Assembly: GCF_013410775.1 (NCBI RefSeq)
Contig: NZ_JACCFH010000001.1
Coordinates: 558,001-622,000 of the forward strand
From: Sphaerotilus montanus
GTDB lineage: Bacteria; Pseudomonadota; Gammaproteobacteria; Burkholderiales; Burkholderiaceae_C
Reading direction: 5' to 3'
Length of the DNA stretch: 64,000 bases
In this document: in pieces, positions 44,759 through 55,859 of the stretch
Numbering within the stretch: position 1 is the first letter of the stretch
Layout of the letters: each line of letters begins with the position of its first letter
Notes under the pieces: generated by a model
Databases searched by the model: none
Told to the model about the DNA's origin: nothing
Seen by the model: only the letters and a program-made list of their open reading frames with translations
Position numbers and translations under genes: made by a program

Positions 44759-45778
44759 TCATCCCAACAGGATCGGCTCGGATTCGAGCCGGATGCCGAA
44801 GCGGCCGTAGACACTTTCCTGGATCGCCCGGGCCAGCGTGAGGACCTCGGCGCCCCGCGCCTCGCCACGGTTGACGAGCACCAGCGCCTGCTTCTCGTAG
44901 ACCCCGGCACCGCCCACCGACTTGCCCTTCCAGCCACAGGCATCGATCAGCCAGCCGGCCGCGAGCTTGAAGCTGCCGTCGTCCATCGGGTAGTGCACGA
45001 CGTGGGGATCGCGGGCGATGATGTCGCGGCACTGCTCGGGCGTGACCACCGGGTTCTTGAAGAAGCTGCCGGCATTGCCGATCACCGCGGGATCGGGCAG
45101 CTTGGCACGGCGGACCGCGCAGACCCAGTCGAAGATCTGGCGCGCATCGGGCTGTGCGATGCCGGTTTCTTCCATCTTGCGCTGCAGATCCAGGTAGCCG
45201 AGCACCGGCTGCCACGGCCGCGGCAAGCGCAGGCGGACCCGGGTGATGACCCCCTTTCCGGCCAGTTCGTGCTTGAAGACGCTGTCGCGGTAGCCGAAGC
45301 GGCACAGGCGCCGGTCCAGCGTGAAGCCACGGCCGGTGACCAGATCGACACCGTCGAGCGAGTCGAACCGGTCGGCCAGTTCCAGCCCGTAGGCGCCGAT
45401 GTTCTGCACCGGCGCGGCGCCCACCGTGCCGGGGATCAGCGCCAGGTTCTCCAGACCGCCGAAACCCTGCTCGATGGTCCAGGCCACCAGCCGGTGCCAG
45501 GACTCGCCGGCACCCGCCTCGACGATCACCGCGTCGTCGCGCTCCTCGACCACCCGCAGCCCCGGAATCTCGATCTTGAGCACACACGCGGTCACGTCCC
45601 GGGCCAGCACGATGTTGCTGCCACCCCCCAGGATGAACTTGGGCGCGCGGCCGAACTCGGGGTGGTCGACGACGCGGCGCACGTCGGCCTCCTCCTCGAT
45701 GTGGACCAGGGTCTGGGCGGTGGCGGGCAGGCCGAAGGTGTTCCAGGCCCGCAGATTGACGGAAGTGTCGATGCGCAT
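44759..45778 (-). CDS. murB: UDP-N-acetylenolpyruvoylglucosamine reductase
   Basis: A 339-residue flavoenzyme of peptidoglycan precursor synthesis that reduces the enolpyruvyl group with NADPH. The FAD-binding part has [14 protein letters not shown] and [27 protein letters not shown]. The catalytic serine lies in [12 protein letters not shown], and the final glutamate in [29 protein letters not shown] is also conserved. This is the type I (E. coli-like) form. The ATG at 45778 ([16 protein letters not shown]) is the family start. Divergent from yajQ. Confidence 0.96.
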   Translation of the reverse strand: MRIDTSVNLRAWNTFGLPATAQTLVHIEEEADVRRVVDHPEFGRAPKFILGGGSNIVLARDVTACVLKIEIPGLRVVEERDDAVIVEAGAGESWHRLVAWTIEQGFGGLENLALIPGTVGAAPVQNIGAYGLELADRFDSLDGVDLVTGRGFTLDRRLCRFGYRDSVFKHELAGKGVITRVRLRLPRPWQPVLGYLDLQRKMEETGIAQPDARQIFDWVCAVRRAKLPDPAVIGNAGSFFKNPVVTPEQCRDIIARDPHVVHYPMDDGSFKLAAGWLIDACGWKGKSVGGAGVYEKQALVLVNRGEARGAEVLTLARAIQESVYGRFGIRLESEPILLG

Positions 45779-45848
45779 GGCAGAATTTTCCCCCATCGCC
45801 CTGCCAACGCGGGCGTTTCCCGTTGTTCCACAAGAAAGAGATGCCGCC

Positions 45849-46337
45849 ATGCCCAGCTTTGACACCGTGCTCGAATCCGAAATCGTCGAGGTCCGCAACG
45901 CCATCGACCAGGCCAACAAGGAAATCGGCACCCGCTTCGACTTCAAGGGCAGCGATGCGCGCGTCGAGCAGAAGGACAAGGAGCTGACGCTCTACGCCGA
46001 CAGCGACTTCCAGCTGCAGCAGGTCACCGACGTGCTGCTGGCGAAGATGGCCAAGCGCGGCGTGGACGTACGCTTCCTCGACCTCTCGGCCAAGCCCGAG
46101 AAGATGAGCCACGACAAGCTCAAGCACAAGGTCATCGTCAAGGCCGGCATCGAGAGTGATCTGGCCAAGAAGATCCAGAAGGCGCTCAAGGAGAGCAAGC
46201 TCAAGGTCCAGGGCAGCATCCAGGGCGACACGGTGCGCGTCACCGGCGCCAAGCGCGACGACCTGCAGGCCGCGATGGCGCTGCTGCGCAAGGAGATCAC
46301 CGAGGCGCCGCTGAGCTTCAACAACTTCCGCGACTGA
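45849..46337 (+). CDS. yajQ: YajQ family cyclic di-GMP-binding/nucleotide-binding protein
   Basis: A 162-residue cytoplasmic protein ([20 protein letters not shown]) with two ferredoxin-like halves: [20 protein letters not shown] and [20 protein letters not shown], ending [11 protein letters not shown]. Relatives bind tRNA, GTP or cyclic di-GMP; in Xanthomonas and Pseudomonas they take part in cyclic di-GMP signalling. The ATG at 45849 is the family start. Confidence 0.95.
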   Translation: MPSFDTVLESEIVEVRNAIDQANKEIGTRFDFKGSDARVEQKDKELTLYADSDFQLQQVTDVLLAKMAKRGVDVRFLDLSAKPEKMSHDKLKHKVIVKAGIESDLAKKIQKALKESKLKVQGSIQGDTVRVTGAKRDDLQAAMALLRKEITEAPLSFNNFRD

Positions 46338-46361
46338 CGGGCGACGGGCCGCCGCCGCCGC

Positions 46362-46922
46362 TCAGAGCTGAATGTAGGGCTGGTCCGGCGTGCGCATCGG
46401 CGCCACCGTGTCGGTGTGGCGCCGCGCGCGGGCCGGCAGCGGCGCGATCGGCGTGACCTCGTCGCTGACGTCGATCAGGCCGTCGGTCAGGTGGTCGCGC
46501 ACGACGTTGGCCATCAGGTCGCTCTCGCTGAAGCCCAGTTCGTCGACGGCCAGGAAGCGCGAGGAATACTCGCCCAGTTCGCCGTCGGTGTTGCGGATCT
46601 TCCAGCCGGCGTGGCGGTAGCGCTGCGCCACCATCTTGTTCACCGCCAGCGCGCTGATGAGCATCGACATGCCTGCGGACATCAGCGCCAGCACGACGGA
46701 CGCCACCACCGGCAGGGTCAGCGTGTGGCGCCACAGGCGGGCATGGCCCAGCACGCTGGCCGCGGCCCACCATGCCCACGGCACGCTCTCGCCGCTGAGC
46801 AGGGCCCAGACCTGCACCATCGCCGCCGACGCCCCCGCCAGGAACAGCAGCGGATCGGGGCCGACCCGCACATCGACACGCCGGTACAGGCGGGGATTGA
46901 CGAAGGTGATGAACTTTTTCAT
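46362..46922 (-). CDS. Uncharacterised membrane protein
   Basis: A 186-residue protein starting MKKFITFVNPRLYRRVDVRV at 46922. Two or three hydrophobic segments lie between residues 27 and 105 (DPLLFLAGASAAMVQVWALL, LPVVASVVLALMSAGMSMLI). A soluble tail follows with RYRHAGWKIRNTDGELGEYS and DELGFSESDLMANVVRDHLT. I do not recognise the family. It is convergent with yajQ; the 194 bp to the next gene contain no other feature I can name. Confidence 0.65.
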   Translation of the reverse strand: MKKFITFVNPRLYRRVDVRVGPDPLLFLAGASAAMVQVWALLSGESVPWAWWAAASVLGHARLWRHTLTLPVVASVVLALMSAGMSMLISALAVNKMVAQRYRHAGWKIRNTDGELGEYSSRFLAVDELGFSESDLMANVVRDHLTDGLIDVSDEVTPIAPLPARARRHTDTVAPMRTPDQPYIQL

Positions 46923-47116
46923 GGACGGAGGCCTCGGCTGCACGGTGCACGGGACGGCCATTCCGCAATGAAAGGGGCGTCCTACGGGACAGTTTCGGCC
47001 ATTGCTCGCCGGACTTGAGCCCTCGCCCGGCCCAGGTGGCCTGTCGCAGCAGGGACAAGGGGCGTGTCTGTCCACGTGCTACAAAATCAGCCACGAATCG
47101 CACGGAGACACGCACC

Positions 47117-48319
47117 ATGGACCTGAACTTCACCGATGACGAACAGGCGTTTCGCGCCGAGGTGCGCCAATGGGTCGCGGAGCACCTGCCGGCCGACATC
47201 TCGGCCAAGGTCCATGCGGCGCTGCGCCTGACGCGCGATGACCTGCAGCGCTGGGCGAAGATCCTCGGTGCCAAGGGTTGGCTCGGCTGGGGCTGGCCGA
47301 CCGCCTTCGGCGGACCGGGCTGGAATGCCATCCAGCGCCACCTGTTCGAAGAGGAATGTGCGCTGGCCGGTGCGCCCCGTGTCATTCCCTTCGGGCCGGT
47401 GATGGTAGCCCCTGTCATCATGGCCTTCGGCAATGCGGCGCAGCAGGCCCGCTTCCTGCCCGGCATTGCCAGTGGCGAGGTGTGGTGGAGCCAGGGCTAC
47501 TCGGAACCCGGCTCCGGCTCCGACCTCGCCAGCGTCAAGACCCGCGCCGAGCGCGTCGGCGACCACTACGTCGTCAACGGCCAGAAGACCTGGACCACGC
47601 TCGGCCAGTACGGCGACTGGATCTTCTGCCTCGTCCGCACCAGCACCACCGGCAAGCCGCAGACCGGCATCAGCTTCCTGCTGATCGACATGAAGTCGCC
47701 CGGCGTCACCGTGCGGCCCATCATCACGCTCGACGGCGAGCACGAGGTCAACGAGGTCTGGTTCGACAACGTGGAAGTCCCGGCCGACCAGCTCATCGGC
47801 GAGGAGAACCAGGGCTGGACCTACGCCAAGTACCTGCTCGCCCACGAGCGCACCAACATCGCCGACGTGAACCGCGCCAAGCGCGAGTTGGAGCGGCTCA
47901 AGCGCATCGCCAAGGCGGAAGGCCTGTGGGACGGCGACCAGCGTTTCCGCGACCAGATCGCGCTGCTGGAGGTGGACATCGTGGCGCTGGAGATGATGGT
48001 GCTGCGCGTGCTGTCGGCCGAGCGTGGCGGCAAGAAATCGCTCGACATCGCCGGTCTGCTGAAGATCCGCGGCAGCGAAATCCAGCAGCGCTACACCGAG
48101 CTGATGATGCTGGCCGGCGGCCCCTACAGCCTGCCCTTCATCCATGAAGCGATGGATGCCGGCTGGCAGGGCGACCAGGCGCTCGGCGGGCTGTGGCCGG
48201 GCGGCGCCGCGCACTGCGCCCCGCTGACCTCGACCTATTTCAACTACCGCAAGACGACCATCTACGGCGGCAGCAACGAAGTGCAGCGCAACATCGTCGC
48301 GCAGACGCTGTTCGGTTGA
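47117..48319 (+). CDS. Acyl-CoA dehydrogenase, large-subunit type (PimC-like)
   Basis: A 400-residue flavoprotein (MDLNFTDDEQAFRAEVRQWV). Family marks: GWLGWGWPTAFGGPGWNAIQ, WWSQGYSEPGSGSDLASVKT (FAD and substrate contact), GQKTWTTLGQYGDWIFCLVR, NEVWFDNVEVPADQLIGEEN and KTTIYGGSNEVQRNIVAQTL. It lies 35 nt before a second, shorter acyl-CoA dehydrogenase, as in pimeloyl-CoA dehydrogenase PimC-PimD and other two-subunit enzymes. So the pair probably forms a heteromer acting on a dicarboxylic or bulky acyl-CoA; the substrate is not certain. Confidence 0.9.
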   Translation: MDLNFTDDEQAFRAEVRQWVAEHLPADISAKVHAALRLTRDDLQRWAKILGAKGWLGWGWPTAFGGPGWNAIQRHLFEEECALAGAPRVIPFGPVMVAPVIMAFGNAAQQARFLPGIASGEVWWSQGYSEPGSGSDLASVKTRAERVGDHYVVNGQKTWTTLGQYGDWIFCLVRTSTTGKPQTGISFLLIDMKSPGVTVRPIITLDGEHEVNEVWFDNVEVPADQLIGEENQGWTYAKYLLAHERTNIADVNRAKRELERLKRIAKAEGLWDGDQRFRDQIALLEVDIVALEMMVLRVLSAERGGKKSLDIAGLLKIRGSEIQQRYTELMMLAGGPYSLPFIHEAMDAGWQGDQALGGLWPGGAAHCAPLTSTYFNYRKTTIYGGSNEVQRNIVAQTLFG

Positions 48320-48354
48320 CCCGGCCCTCGCCGACCAGGAACCAGGAGACAGAC

Positions 48355-49473
48355 ATGGATTTCGATTTCAGCGACGACCAGGAACAACTGCGGGACGCGG
48401 TGCGGCGGTGGGTGGACAAGGGCCACGGCTTCGAGCAGCACCGCGCGATCGTCCAGGCCGGTGGTGACAGCCGCGCCGTGTGGCAGGCGCTGGCCGATCT
48501 GGGCCTCACCGGACTGGCCGTGCCGGAAGCGCATGGCGGCATGGGCTGGGGCGCCACCGAGGCGATGGTGGTGATGGAGGAACTCGGCCGCGGACTGATG
48601 CTCGCGCCCTACGCCGCAGGCGCGCTGGTGGCGCCGACGCTGCTGTCGGCGGCGCCCGAGGCGGTGCAAGCCGAGTGGCTGCCAAGGATCGCGTCCGGCG
48701 AGGCGCGGGTCGTGCTCGCCCACCAAGAGCGGGCGGCGCGTTACCGGCTGGACAAGGTCGACACCACCGCGACCCGCACCGCGGAGGGCTGGCAGCTCAG
48801 CGGCACGAAGAGCCTCGTGCCGGTCGGCGATGTGGCCGACGCCTTCATCGTCAGCGCCCGCGCCGGGGACACGCTCGGGCTGTGGCTGGTCGAGCGCGCC
48901 GCAGCCGGCGTCACCACCCGCGGCTACCTGACGCAGGACGGCGGGCGCGCGGCCGAGGTGCAGTTCGACGCCGCCGCGGCAACGCTGCTCACCGACACCG
49001 ACGCACTCGCCGTGCTCGAACACGCGGCCGATGTCGGCACCGCAGCGCTGTGTGCGGAAGCGGTCGGCGCGATGGACTTCCTCGTCAAGCTCACCGCGGA
49101 CTACATGAACACGCGCAAGCAGTTCGGCGTGGCCATCGCCAGCTTCCAGGCGCTGCGCCACCGGCTCGCGGACTGCAAGATGCAGCTCGAACTCGGCCGC
49201 TCGATGAGCTACCTGGCCACGCTGCGGCTGGGCGACACGCCGGACGTGCGCCGGCGCGCCGTGTCGCAGGCCAAGGTGCAGCTCGGCCAGTCGATGCGCT
49301 TCGTCGGGCAGCAGTGCGTGCAGCTGCACGGCGGCATCGGCGTGACGGACGAGTACGTCGGCAGCCACTACTTCAAGCGGCTGACCTGCATGGAGATGCA
49401 GTGGGGCGACACGCTGCACCACCTCGGCGAAGTCAGCGTGCGGATGCAGGACACGGCGGGCGTCTTCGCCTGA
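48355..49473 (+). CDS. Acyl-CoA dehydrogenase, small-subunit type (PimD-like)
   Basis: A 372-residue protein (MDFDFSDDQEQLRDAVRRWV) related to, but shorter and more divergent than, its upstream neighbour. It keeps LGLTGLAVPEAHGGMGWGAT, YMNTRKQFGVAIASFQALRH and QCVQLHGGIGVTDEYVGSHY, but the FAD/substrate segment in the middle (VVLAHQERAARYRLDKV) is unlike the classical YAxTEP motif. That matches the non-equivalent second subunit of heteromeric dehydrogenases. Spacing of 35 nt with a GGAG-type ribosome site supports an operon. Confidence 0.88.
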   Translation: MDFDFSDDQEQLRDAVRRWVDKGHGFEQHRAIVQAGGDSRAVWQALADLGLTGLAVPEAHGGMGWGATEAMVVMEELGRGLMLAPYAAGALVAPTLLSAAPEAVQAEWLPRIASGEARVVLAHQERAARYRLDKVDTTATRTAEGWQLSGTKSLVPVGDVADAFIVSARAGDTLGLWLVERAAAGVTTRGYLTQDGGRAAEVQFDAAAATLLTDTDALAVLEHAADVGTAALCAEAVGAMDFLVKLTADYMNTRKQFGVAIASFQALRHRLADCKMQLELGRSMSYLATLRLGDTPDVRRRAVSQAKVQLGQSMRFVGQQCVQLHGGIGVTDEYVGSHYFKRLTCMEMQWGDTLHHLGEVSVRMQDTAGVFA

Positions 49474-49516
49474 GCCGGAGCGGGTGGGTGGCCACCCGCC
49501 CTACACTGGCGGCCTC

Positions 49517-50254
49517 ATGTCGAAGAAATCCTCCAAGAAATCCGCCGCCACCCGCGACATCACGCTGTCGCATGCGCTGTTCACCCAAGGCTTCGGCACG
49601 CGCCGTGACTGCGACGGGCTGGTGCTGAACGGGCTGGTGTCGATCGCCGGCCGTGTCGCCGATGATCCCGACGAACTGGTCTCGCCCGAGGGACTGGTGC
49701 TCACCGTCGAGGGCCGCGACTGGCCGTGGCGCGAGTTCGCCGTGGTGCTGCTGAACAAGCCGACCGGCTACGAGTGTTCGCAGAAGCCCAAGCACTGGCC
49801 GAGCGTGATGACCTTGCTGCCCCCGCCGCTCCGGTGGCGCAGCGGTGGTGACGTGCAGCCGGTCGGGCGGCTGGACCAGGACACCACCGGCGTGCTGCTG
49901 CTGACCGACGACGGCGCGCTGATCCACCGGTTGACGCACCCGAAGAAGCATGTGGACAAGGTCTACGAGATCACCTGCGCGCGCCCGGTGACGGACGAGC
50001 AGGTGCAGCAATTGCGCGCCGGGGTGGTGCTCAACGACGACCCGGTGCCGGTGCGCTCCGAGGAGTGCGAGGCGACGGGCGAGTGCACGCTGCGCATGAT
50101 GCTGACCGAGGGCAAGTACCACCAGGTCAAGCGCATGGTCGCCGCGGTCGGCAACCACGTCGAATCGCTGCACCGCCGCTCGTTCGGGCGCATCACGATC
50201 CCGGAGGGGCTGGCGCCGGGGCAGTGGTGCTGGATCGATCCGCAGGACATCTGA
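49517..50254 (+). CDS. RsuA/RluB/E/F-family pseudouridine synthase
   Basis: A 245-residue RNA-modifying enzyme from the ATG at 49517 (MSKKSSKKSAATRDITLSHA). An S4-like domain at the start (FTQGFGTRRDCDGLVLNGLV) is followed by the catalytic core: VLLNKPTGYECSQKPKHWP, the active-site aspartate in PVGRLDQDTTGVLLLTDDG, LTHPKKHVDKVYEI and TEGKYHQVKRMVAAVGNHVE. The gene is probably rsuA (16S rRNA U516), but other members of the family cannot be excluded by eye. Confidence 0.88.
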   Translation: MSKKSSKKSAATRDITLSHALFTQGFGTRRDCDGLVLNGLVSIAGRVADDPDELVSPEGLVLTVEGRDWPWREFAVVLLNKPTGYECSQKPKHWPSVMTLLPPPLRWRSGGDVQPVGRLDQDTTGVLLLTDDGALIHRLTHPKKHVDKVYEITCARPVTDEQVQQLRAGVVLNDDPVPVRSEECEATGECTLRMMLTEGKYHQVKRMVAAVGNHVESLHRRSFGRITIPEGLAPGQWCWIDPQDI

Positions 50255-50410
50255 GCGGCCTGCTCCGGCCGTTACGCCGAGATCTCGCGGCATCGTTCAC
50301 GAAAATTTGCACCACACCGGTACCGCCGGCTAGACTTGCTACGCGCCGCAATCCAACGGGCGGCGAAGAAAGTGATGGCAATGCAGTGCAGGCGAGGTAA
50401 GGGACGAGCG

Positions 50411-51043
50411 ATGCGGGTCGCCATGGGGTGGGCCGTGGCGGCGGTGCTCGCGCCGAGTGCCCAGGCGGCACCGGTCAGTGGCAGCAGCGACAAGCCCGCC
50501 ACCAGCCGCCCCACCCAGCGGGCACAGGCCGTCGCGCCCCAGGACACCAGCAACTTCTGCGATGGCCACCACATCCACGCAGGCTGGCAGATCGGGTTCG
50601 CGATGGTCAAGCTCGGGGTGAATACCACCCAAAGCGCCACGCCCGGCAGTGACATGGCCGGCGCTGTCTCCTATGCCGACATCATTTCCTACCTCACGCA
50701 CAACTCCGTGCTGGGGTCCGCATTGGCCCACACCGGCAGCTTGCGCTGGTCACTGTGGGCCGTGCCGCAGAACCATGTGGCGGGTTGGCCGAAGATCAAC
50801 GGCCACCGCATGGGCGGGTTCGTGCCGCAGTTGCGCGACGGCAATGGCCAGGTGAACAACTACATGTACAACCTGACCGAAGTCACCTTTCGGGAGCGCG
50901 TGGCCACGGTCAATCCACCGGCCGGTCGTTACTGCCTGGCGTTCATGGTCGAGATGTACAGCACCCAGAACGAGTGCCGGTCGGCGGACGGGTATTGCCC
51001 GGAAATCGTCTACACGCTGACCCCTGCCGTCACCTTCCGCTGA
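50411..51043 (+). CDS. Uncharacterised secreted protein, paralog 1
   Basis: A 210-residue exported protein from the ATG at 50411 (MRVAMGWAVAAVLAPSAQA, signal peptide); a longer frame from 50336 puts a charged leader in front. The mature part has FCDGHHIHAGWQIGFAMVKL, LRWSLWAVPQNHVAGWPKIN, PAGRYCLAFMVEMYSTQNEC and GYCPEIVYTLTPAVTFR. Several cysteines suggest disulfides. The LRxSLWAxP, PAAGxYCxA and final AVxF blocks recur in the next gene, so the two form a tandem paralogous pair. I do not recognise the family. Confidence 0.7.
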   Translation: MRVAMGWAVAAVLAPSAQAAPVSGSSDKPATSRPTQRAQAVAPQDTSNFCDGHHIHAGWQIGFAMVKLGVNTTQSATPGSDMAGAVSYADIISYLTHNSVLGSALAHTGSLRWSLWAVPQNHVAGWPKINGHRMGGFVPQLRDGNGQVNNYMYNLTEVTFRERVATVNPPAGRYCLAFMVEMYSTQNECRSADGYCPEIVYTLTPAVTFR

Positions 51044-51062
51044 CGCACGAAAGCCTGCTGCG

Positions 51063-51686
<624 letters not shown>

Positions 51687-51755
51687 CCGCCGCGTGCGCG
51701 GTGTGTCACGGTGAGACGGACGGGGTCTGCAGGCTTGCCCGGATAATTGCCGTCT

Positions 51756-52778
51756 ATGCGAGTCTTCCGTGGCATCCACCACCCCGATCTGGCGCCCGCC
51801 TGCGCCCTGACGATCGGCAATTTCGACGGCGTCCACCGTGGCCACCAGGCCATGCTCGCGCTGCTGATCAACGAGGCGCGCCACCGCGGCCTGCCGAGCT
51901 GCGTGATGACCTTCGAGCCGCACCCGCGCGACTTCTTCGCGATGAAGGCCGGTACACCCGAGAAGGCGCCCGCCCGGATCGCCACGCTGCGCGACAAGCT
52001 GCAGGAGCTGGAGCGCTGCGGCGTCGACCAGGTCGTGCTGATGCGCTTCGACGAGCGGCTGGCCAGCCAGTCGCCGCAGGCCTTCATCGACGACGTGCTG
52101 GTACGCGGGCTGGGTGCGCGCTACGTGCTGGTCGGCGACGATTTCCGTTTCGGTGCGAAGCGGACCGGCGATTACGCGATGCTGGACGCCGCGGGCAGCG
52201 CGGCCGGCTTCGACGTGGCACGGATGCTGAGCTACGAGGTGCACGGGTTGCGCGTGTCGAGTTCGGCCACCCGCGAGGCGCTGGCCCGCGGTGACATGGA
52301 GCGCGCCGCCGAACTGCTCGGGCGCCCCTACAGCGTCAGCGGCCACGTGACCCACGGGCGCAAGCTTGGCCGCGGTCTGGGCGCGTCCAGCGAGGGCGGC
52401 GACGACGGTTTCCGCACGCTCAACCTGCGCTTTCCCTTCCACCGCTCGGCGGCCGCGGGCATCTACGTCGTGCGGGTCCACGGACTGTCCGGACAGGCGA
52501 TCAACGGCGTGGCAAGCCTGGGCGTGCGGCCCACGGTGGAAGATGCCGGGCGCATCCTGCTGGAGACACACTGCCTCGACTGGCCGGCCGGACTGGGCCG
52601 CGAAGGGGGGTACGGTAAACTCGTGCGCGTGGAACTACTGCACAAACTGCGCGACGAGGCCCGCTACGACGGCCTGGACGCCCTCACCGCCGCGATCCGT
52701 CAGGACGTGGTGAACGCGCGTGCGTGGTTCGACACCCACGCCGCCGACCGTCGCCAGACCACGCGCGACCGAATTTGA
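51756..52778 (+). CDS. ribF: Bifunctional riboflavin kinase/FAD synthetase
   Basis: A 340-residue enzyme making FMN and FAD. The N-terminal nucleotidyltransferase domain has LTIGNFDGVHRGHQAMLALL, MTFEPHPRDFF and GDDFRFGAKRTGDY, ending at SSSATREALARGDMERAAEL. The C-terminal kinase domain begins GRPYSVSGHVTHGRKLGRGL and has FRTLNLRFPF and GVASLGVRPTV. The ATG at 51756 is chosen over an upstream TTG. Directly upstream of ileS, as in most proteobacteria, with a repeat in between. Confidence 0.95.
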   Translation: MRVFRGIHHPDLAPACALTIGNFDGVHRGHQAMLALLINEARHRGLPSCVMTFEPHPRDFFAMKAGTPEKAPARIATLRDKLQELERCGVDQVVLMRFDERLASQSPQAFIDDVLVRGLGARYVLVGDDFRFGAKRTGDYAMLDAAGSAAGFDVARMLSYEVHGLRVSSSATREALARGDMERAAELLGRPYSVSGHVTHGRKLGRGLGASSEGGDDGFRTLNLRFPFHRSAAAGIYVVRVHGLSGQAINGVASLGVRPTVEDAGRILLETHCLDWPAGLGREGGYGKLVRVELLHKLRDEARYDGLDALTAAIRQDVVNARAWFDTHAADRRQTTRDRI

Positions 52779-52811
52779 ACGCGGCGCCCCCACGCCGCCA
52801 CCGCCCCTTTT

Positions 52812-52903
52812 CGTCATTCCCGCGCACGCGGGAACCCACCCCCGCAGTGCCCCTGCCCCCACCGCTTTTCCCTTCGTGGATTCCCGCCTGCACGGGAATG
52901 ACG
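52812..52903. repeat. REP-like inverted repeat between ribF and ileS
   Basis: CGTCATTCCCG (52812-52822) is repeated inverted as CGGGAATGACG (52893-52903), and each arm is itself a small hairpin (TTCCCGCGCACGCGGGAA; TTCCCGCCTGCACGGGAA). This is a form common in dispersed intergenic repeats of proteobacteria. The transcript would fold into a cloverleaf-like structure. Confidence 0.75.
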
Positions 52904-52931
52904 GCCGGGCGGGCGGATTGAACGAAGCGCC

Positions 52932-55817
52932 ATGACTCAGACACCCGACACCTCGACACCCACGCCCGCCACCGACTACCGAGCGACGCTCAACCTCGCC
53001 GACACCCCCTTCCCGATGCGCGGCGACCTGCCCAAGCGCGAAGCGGGCTGGGTGAAGGACTGGAACGAAGGCGGCCTCTACCAGCGCCTGCGCGTCGCCC
53101 GCCAGGGCCAGCCGCTGTTCGTGCTGCACGACGGCCCGCCCTACGCCAACGGCAAGCTCCACATCGGCCACGCGCTGAACAAGGTGCTCAAGGACATGAT
53201 CGTCAAGTCGCGCCAGCTCGGCGGCTTCGACGCGCAGTACATCCCCGGCTGGGACTGCCACGGCCTGCCGATCGAGAACGCGATCGAGAAGCTGCACGGC
53301 CGCAAGCTCTCGCGCGACGACATGCAGGCCAAGTCGCGCGCCTTCGCCACCGAGCAGATCAACCAGCAGCGCGAGGACTTCAAGCGCCTGGGCGTGCTCG
53401 GCGACTGGGAGCGGCCGTACCGGACGATGGATTTCGCGAATGAAGCGGGCGAGCTGCGCGCGTTCAAGCGCGTGATCGAGCGCGGCTTCGTCTACCGCGG
53501 CCTGAAGCCGGTGTACTGGTGCTTCGACTGCGGCTCGTCGCTGGCCGAGTTCGAGATCGAGTACGCGGACAAGAAGAGCGACACGCTGGACGTGGCCTTC
53601 GAGACCAACGACGCTGCCGCACTCGCCGCCGCGTTCGGCCTCGCCGCGCTGCCCGAGGCGAAGCAGGCGTTCGCGGTGATCTGGACCACCACCGCGTGGA
53701 CCATCCCCGCCAACCAGGCGCTGAACGCCCACCCCGAACTCGTCTACGCGCTGGTGGACACGCCGCGCGGCGTGCTGATGCTGGCCGAGTCGCTGGTCGA
53801 GAAGTGCCTGGAGCGCTACAAGCTCGAAGGCACGGTGCTCGCCACGACGACCGGTGAACACCTGCGCGGGCTGAACTTCCGCCATCCCCTGTACGACGTG
53901 GACGCCGGCTACCAGCGCCTGTCGCCGCTGTATCTGGCCGACTACGTGACGGCTGGCGACGGCACCGGCATCGTCCACTCGGCCCCGGCCTACGGCGTGG
54001 ACGACTTCAACTCCTGCGTCGCGCACGGGCTGAAGTACGACGAGATCCTGAACCCGGTGCAGGGCAACGGCCAGTACGCAGAAGACCTGCCGCTGTTCGG
54101 CAGCCTGAACATCTGGAAGGCCTGCCCCGTCATCATCGACACGCTGCGCCAGCACGAGCGCCTGATGGCCACGCAAGCCATCACGCACAGCTACCCGCAC
54201 TGCTGGCGCCACAAGACCCCCGTGATCTACCGCGCCGCGGCGCAGTGGTTCGTGCGCATGGACGAGGGCGAAGGCGTGTTCACGAAGGACAAGGCGCCGA
54301 AGACCCTGCGCCAGCTCGCGCTCGACGCCATCGACCAGACCCAGTTCTACCCCGAGAACGGCAAGACCCGCCTGCGCGACATGATCGCCAACCGGCCGGA
54401 CTGGTGCATCTCGCGCCAGCGGTCGTGGGGCGTGCCGGTACCGTTTTTCCTGCACAAGGATTCGGGCGAGCTGCACCCGCGCACGATGGAGATCCTCGAC
54501 CAGGCGGCGGACATCGTCGAACAGGGCGGCATCGAGGCGTGGAGCCGCGTGACGACCGAGGAGATCCTGGGGTCGGACGACGCGCCGCACTACACCAAGA
54601 GCACCGACATCCTGGAGGTCTGGTTCGACTCCGGCTCGACCTTCCAGCACGTGCTGCGCGGCAGCCACGCGCACGCCTACCCCGGCCCGTGTTTCCACGC
54701 GGAAGGCCCGGAAGCAGACCTGTACCTCGAAGGCCATGACCAGCACCGCGGCTGGTTCCACTCGTCGCTGCTGCTGGGCTGCGCGCTGTACGACCGCGCG
54801 CCCTACCGCGGCCTGCTGACCCACGGCTTCGCCACCGACGGCCAGGGCCGCAAGATGAGCAAGAGCCTGGGCAACACGGTCGAGCCGCAGACGATCAGCA
54901 ACAAGCTCGGTGCCGAGATCGTGCGGCTGTGGGTGGCCTCGACCGACTACTCGGGCGACCTGAACATCGACGACAAGATCCTCGCCCGCGTGGTGGACGC
55001 CTATCGCCGCATCCGCAACACGGTGCGCTTCCTGCTGGCGAACACGAGCGATTTCGACCCGGCGACGGACCTGGTGGCGGATGCCGACCTGCTCGAAGTC
55101 GACCGCTACGCGCTGGCCCGCGCGGCGCAGTTGCAGGCGGAGATCCTCGCGCACTATCAGGTGTACGAGTTCCACCCGGTGGTGTCGAAGCTGCAGGTCT
55201 ACTGCTCGGAAGACCTGGGCGCGTTCTACCTCGACGTGCTGAAGGACCGGCTCTACACGACCGCGCCGAAGTCGCTGGCCCGCCGCTCGGCGCAGACCGC
55301 GCTGTGGAAGATCACGAACGCGATGCTGCGCTGGATGGCACCGTTCCTGAGCTTCACGGCGGAAGAAGCGTGGGGCCAGTTCGCGGGCGGCGCGTCACAA
55401 GGCTCGATCTTCTTCGAGACCTACGCCGACCTGGGCACGCCGGACGAGGCGCTGCTGGCGAAGTGGGCGCAGGTGCGCACGGTGCGCGAAGCGGTGAACA
55501 AGGAGATCGAGCACGTGCGCAGCGGCGGCACGGTCGGCTCCTCGCTGCAGGCGACGGTGGCAATCACGGCGCCGCAGGCGGAGTTCGACGTGTTGGCATC
55601 GCTCGGCGACGACCTGAAGTTCGTGCTGATCACCTCGTCGGCAAGCCTGTCGGTGGGTGAGGCGCTGCAGATCACGGTGACGCCGAGTGCGGCGGTGAAG
55701 TGCGAGCGGTGCTGGCACTACTGCGACGACGTGGGGGTGAATCCGGCGCATCCGACGCTCTGTGGGCGCTGCGACAGCAACCTGCATGGCGCGGGTGAGG
55801 TCCGGTCGGTCGCCTGA
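52932..55817 (+). CDS. ileS: Isoleucyl-tRNA synthetase
   Basis: A 961-residue class Ia synthetase charging tRNA-Ile. HIGH lies at residues 77-80 ([15 protein letters not shown]) and the KMSKS loop near residue 640 ([10 protein letters not shown]). The editing domain has [15 protein letters not shown] and [13 protein letters not shown]. Near the C-terminus, from about residue 922, is a zinc-binding cluster [10 protein letters not shown]...CGRCDSN, typical of the bacterial (eubacterial-type) enzyme. The ATG at 52932 ([10 protein letters not shown]) gives a typical short leader. lspA, its usual downstream neighbour, is displaced by 2.4 kb. Confidence 0.98.
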   Translation: MTQTPDTSTPTPATDYRATLNLADTPFPMRGDLPKREAGWVKDWNEGGLYQRLRVARQGQPLFVLHDGPPYANGKLHIGHALNKVLKDMIVKSRQLGGFDAQYIPGWDCHGLPIENAIEKLHGRKLSRDDMQAKSRAFATEQINQQREDFKRLGVLGDWERPYRTMDFANEAGELRAFKRVIERGFVYRGLKPVYWCFDCGSSLAEFEIEYADKKSDTLDVAFETNDAAALAAAFGLAALPEAKQAFAVIWTTTAWTIPANQALNAHPELVYALVDTPRGVLMLAESLVEKCLERYKLEGTVLATTTGEHLRGLNFRHPLYDVDAGYQRLSPLYLADYVTAGDGTGIVHSAPAYGVDDFNSCVAHGLKYDEILNPVQGNGQYAEDLPLFGSLNIWKACPVIIDTLRQHERLMATQAITHSYPHCWRHKTPVIYRAAAQWFVRMDEGEGVFTKDKAPKTLRQLALDAIDQTQFYPENGKTRLRDMIANRPDWCISRQRSWGVPVPFFLHKDSGELHPRTMEILDQAADIVEQGGIEAWSRVTTEEILGSDDAPHYTKSTDILEVWFDSGSTFQHVLRGSHAHAYPGPCFHAEGPEADLYLEGHDQHRGWFHSSLLLGCALYDRAPYRGLLTHGFATDGQGRKMSKSLGNTVEPQTISNKLGAEIVRLWVASTDYSGDLNIDDKILARVVDAYRRIRNTVRFLLANTSDFDPATDLVADADLLEVDRYALARAAQLQAEILAHYQVYEFHPVVSKLQVYCSEDLGAFYLDVLKDRLYTTAPKSLARRSAQTALWKITNAMLRWMAPFLSFTAEEAWGQFAGGASQGSIFFETYADLGTPDEALLAKWAQVRTVREAVNKEIEHVRSGGTVGSSLQATVAITAPQAEFDVLASLGDDLKFVLITSSASLSVGEALQITVTPSAAVKCERCWHYCDDVGVNPAHPTLCGRCDSNLHGAGEVRSVA

Positions 55818-55859
55818 CCGACCAAGACCATGCCGGCGCAGTGCGCGCCGGCATGGGGT

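Noticed and set aside
52635-55175. 846-codon minus-strand frame
   Set aside because: Antisense of ileS; real motifs are on the plus strand.
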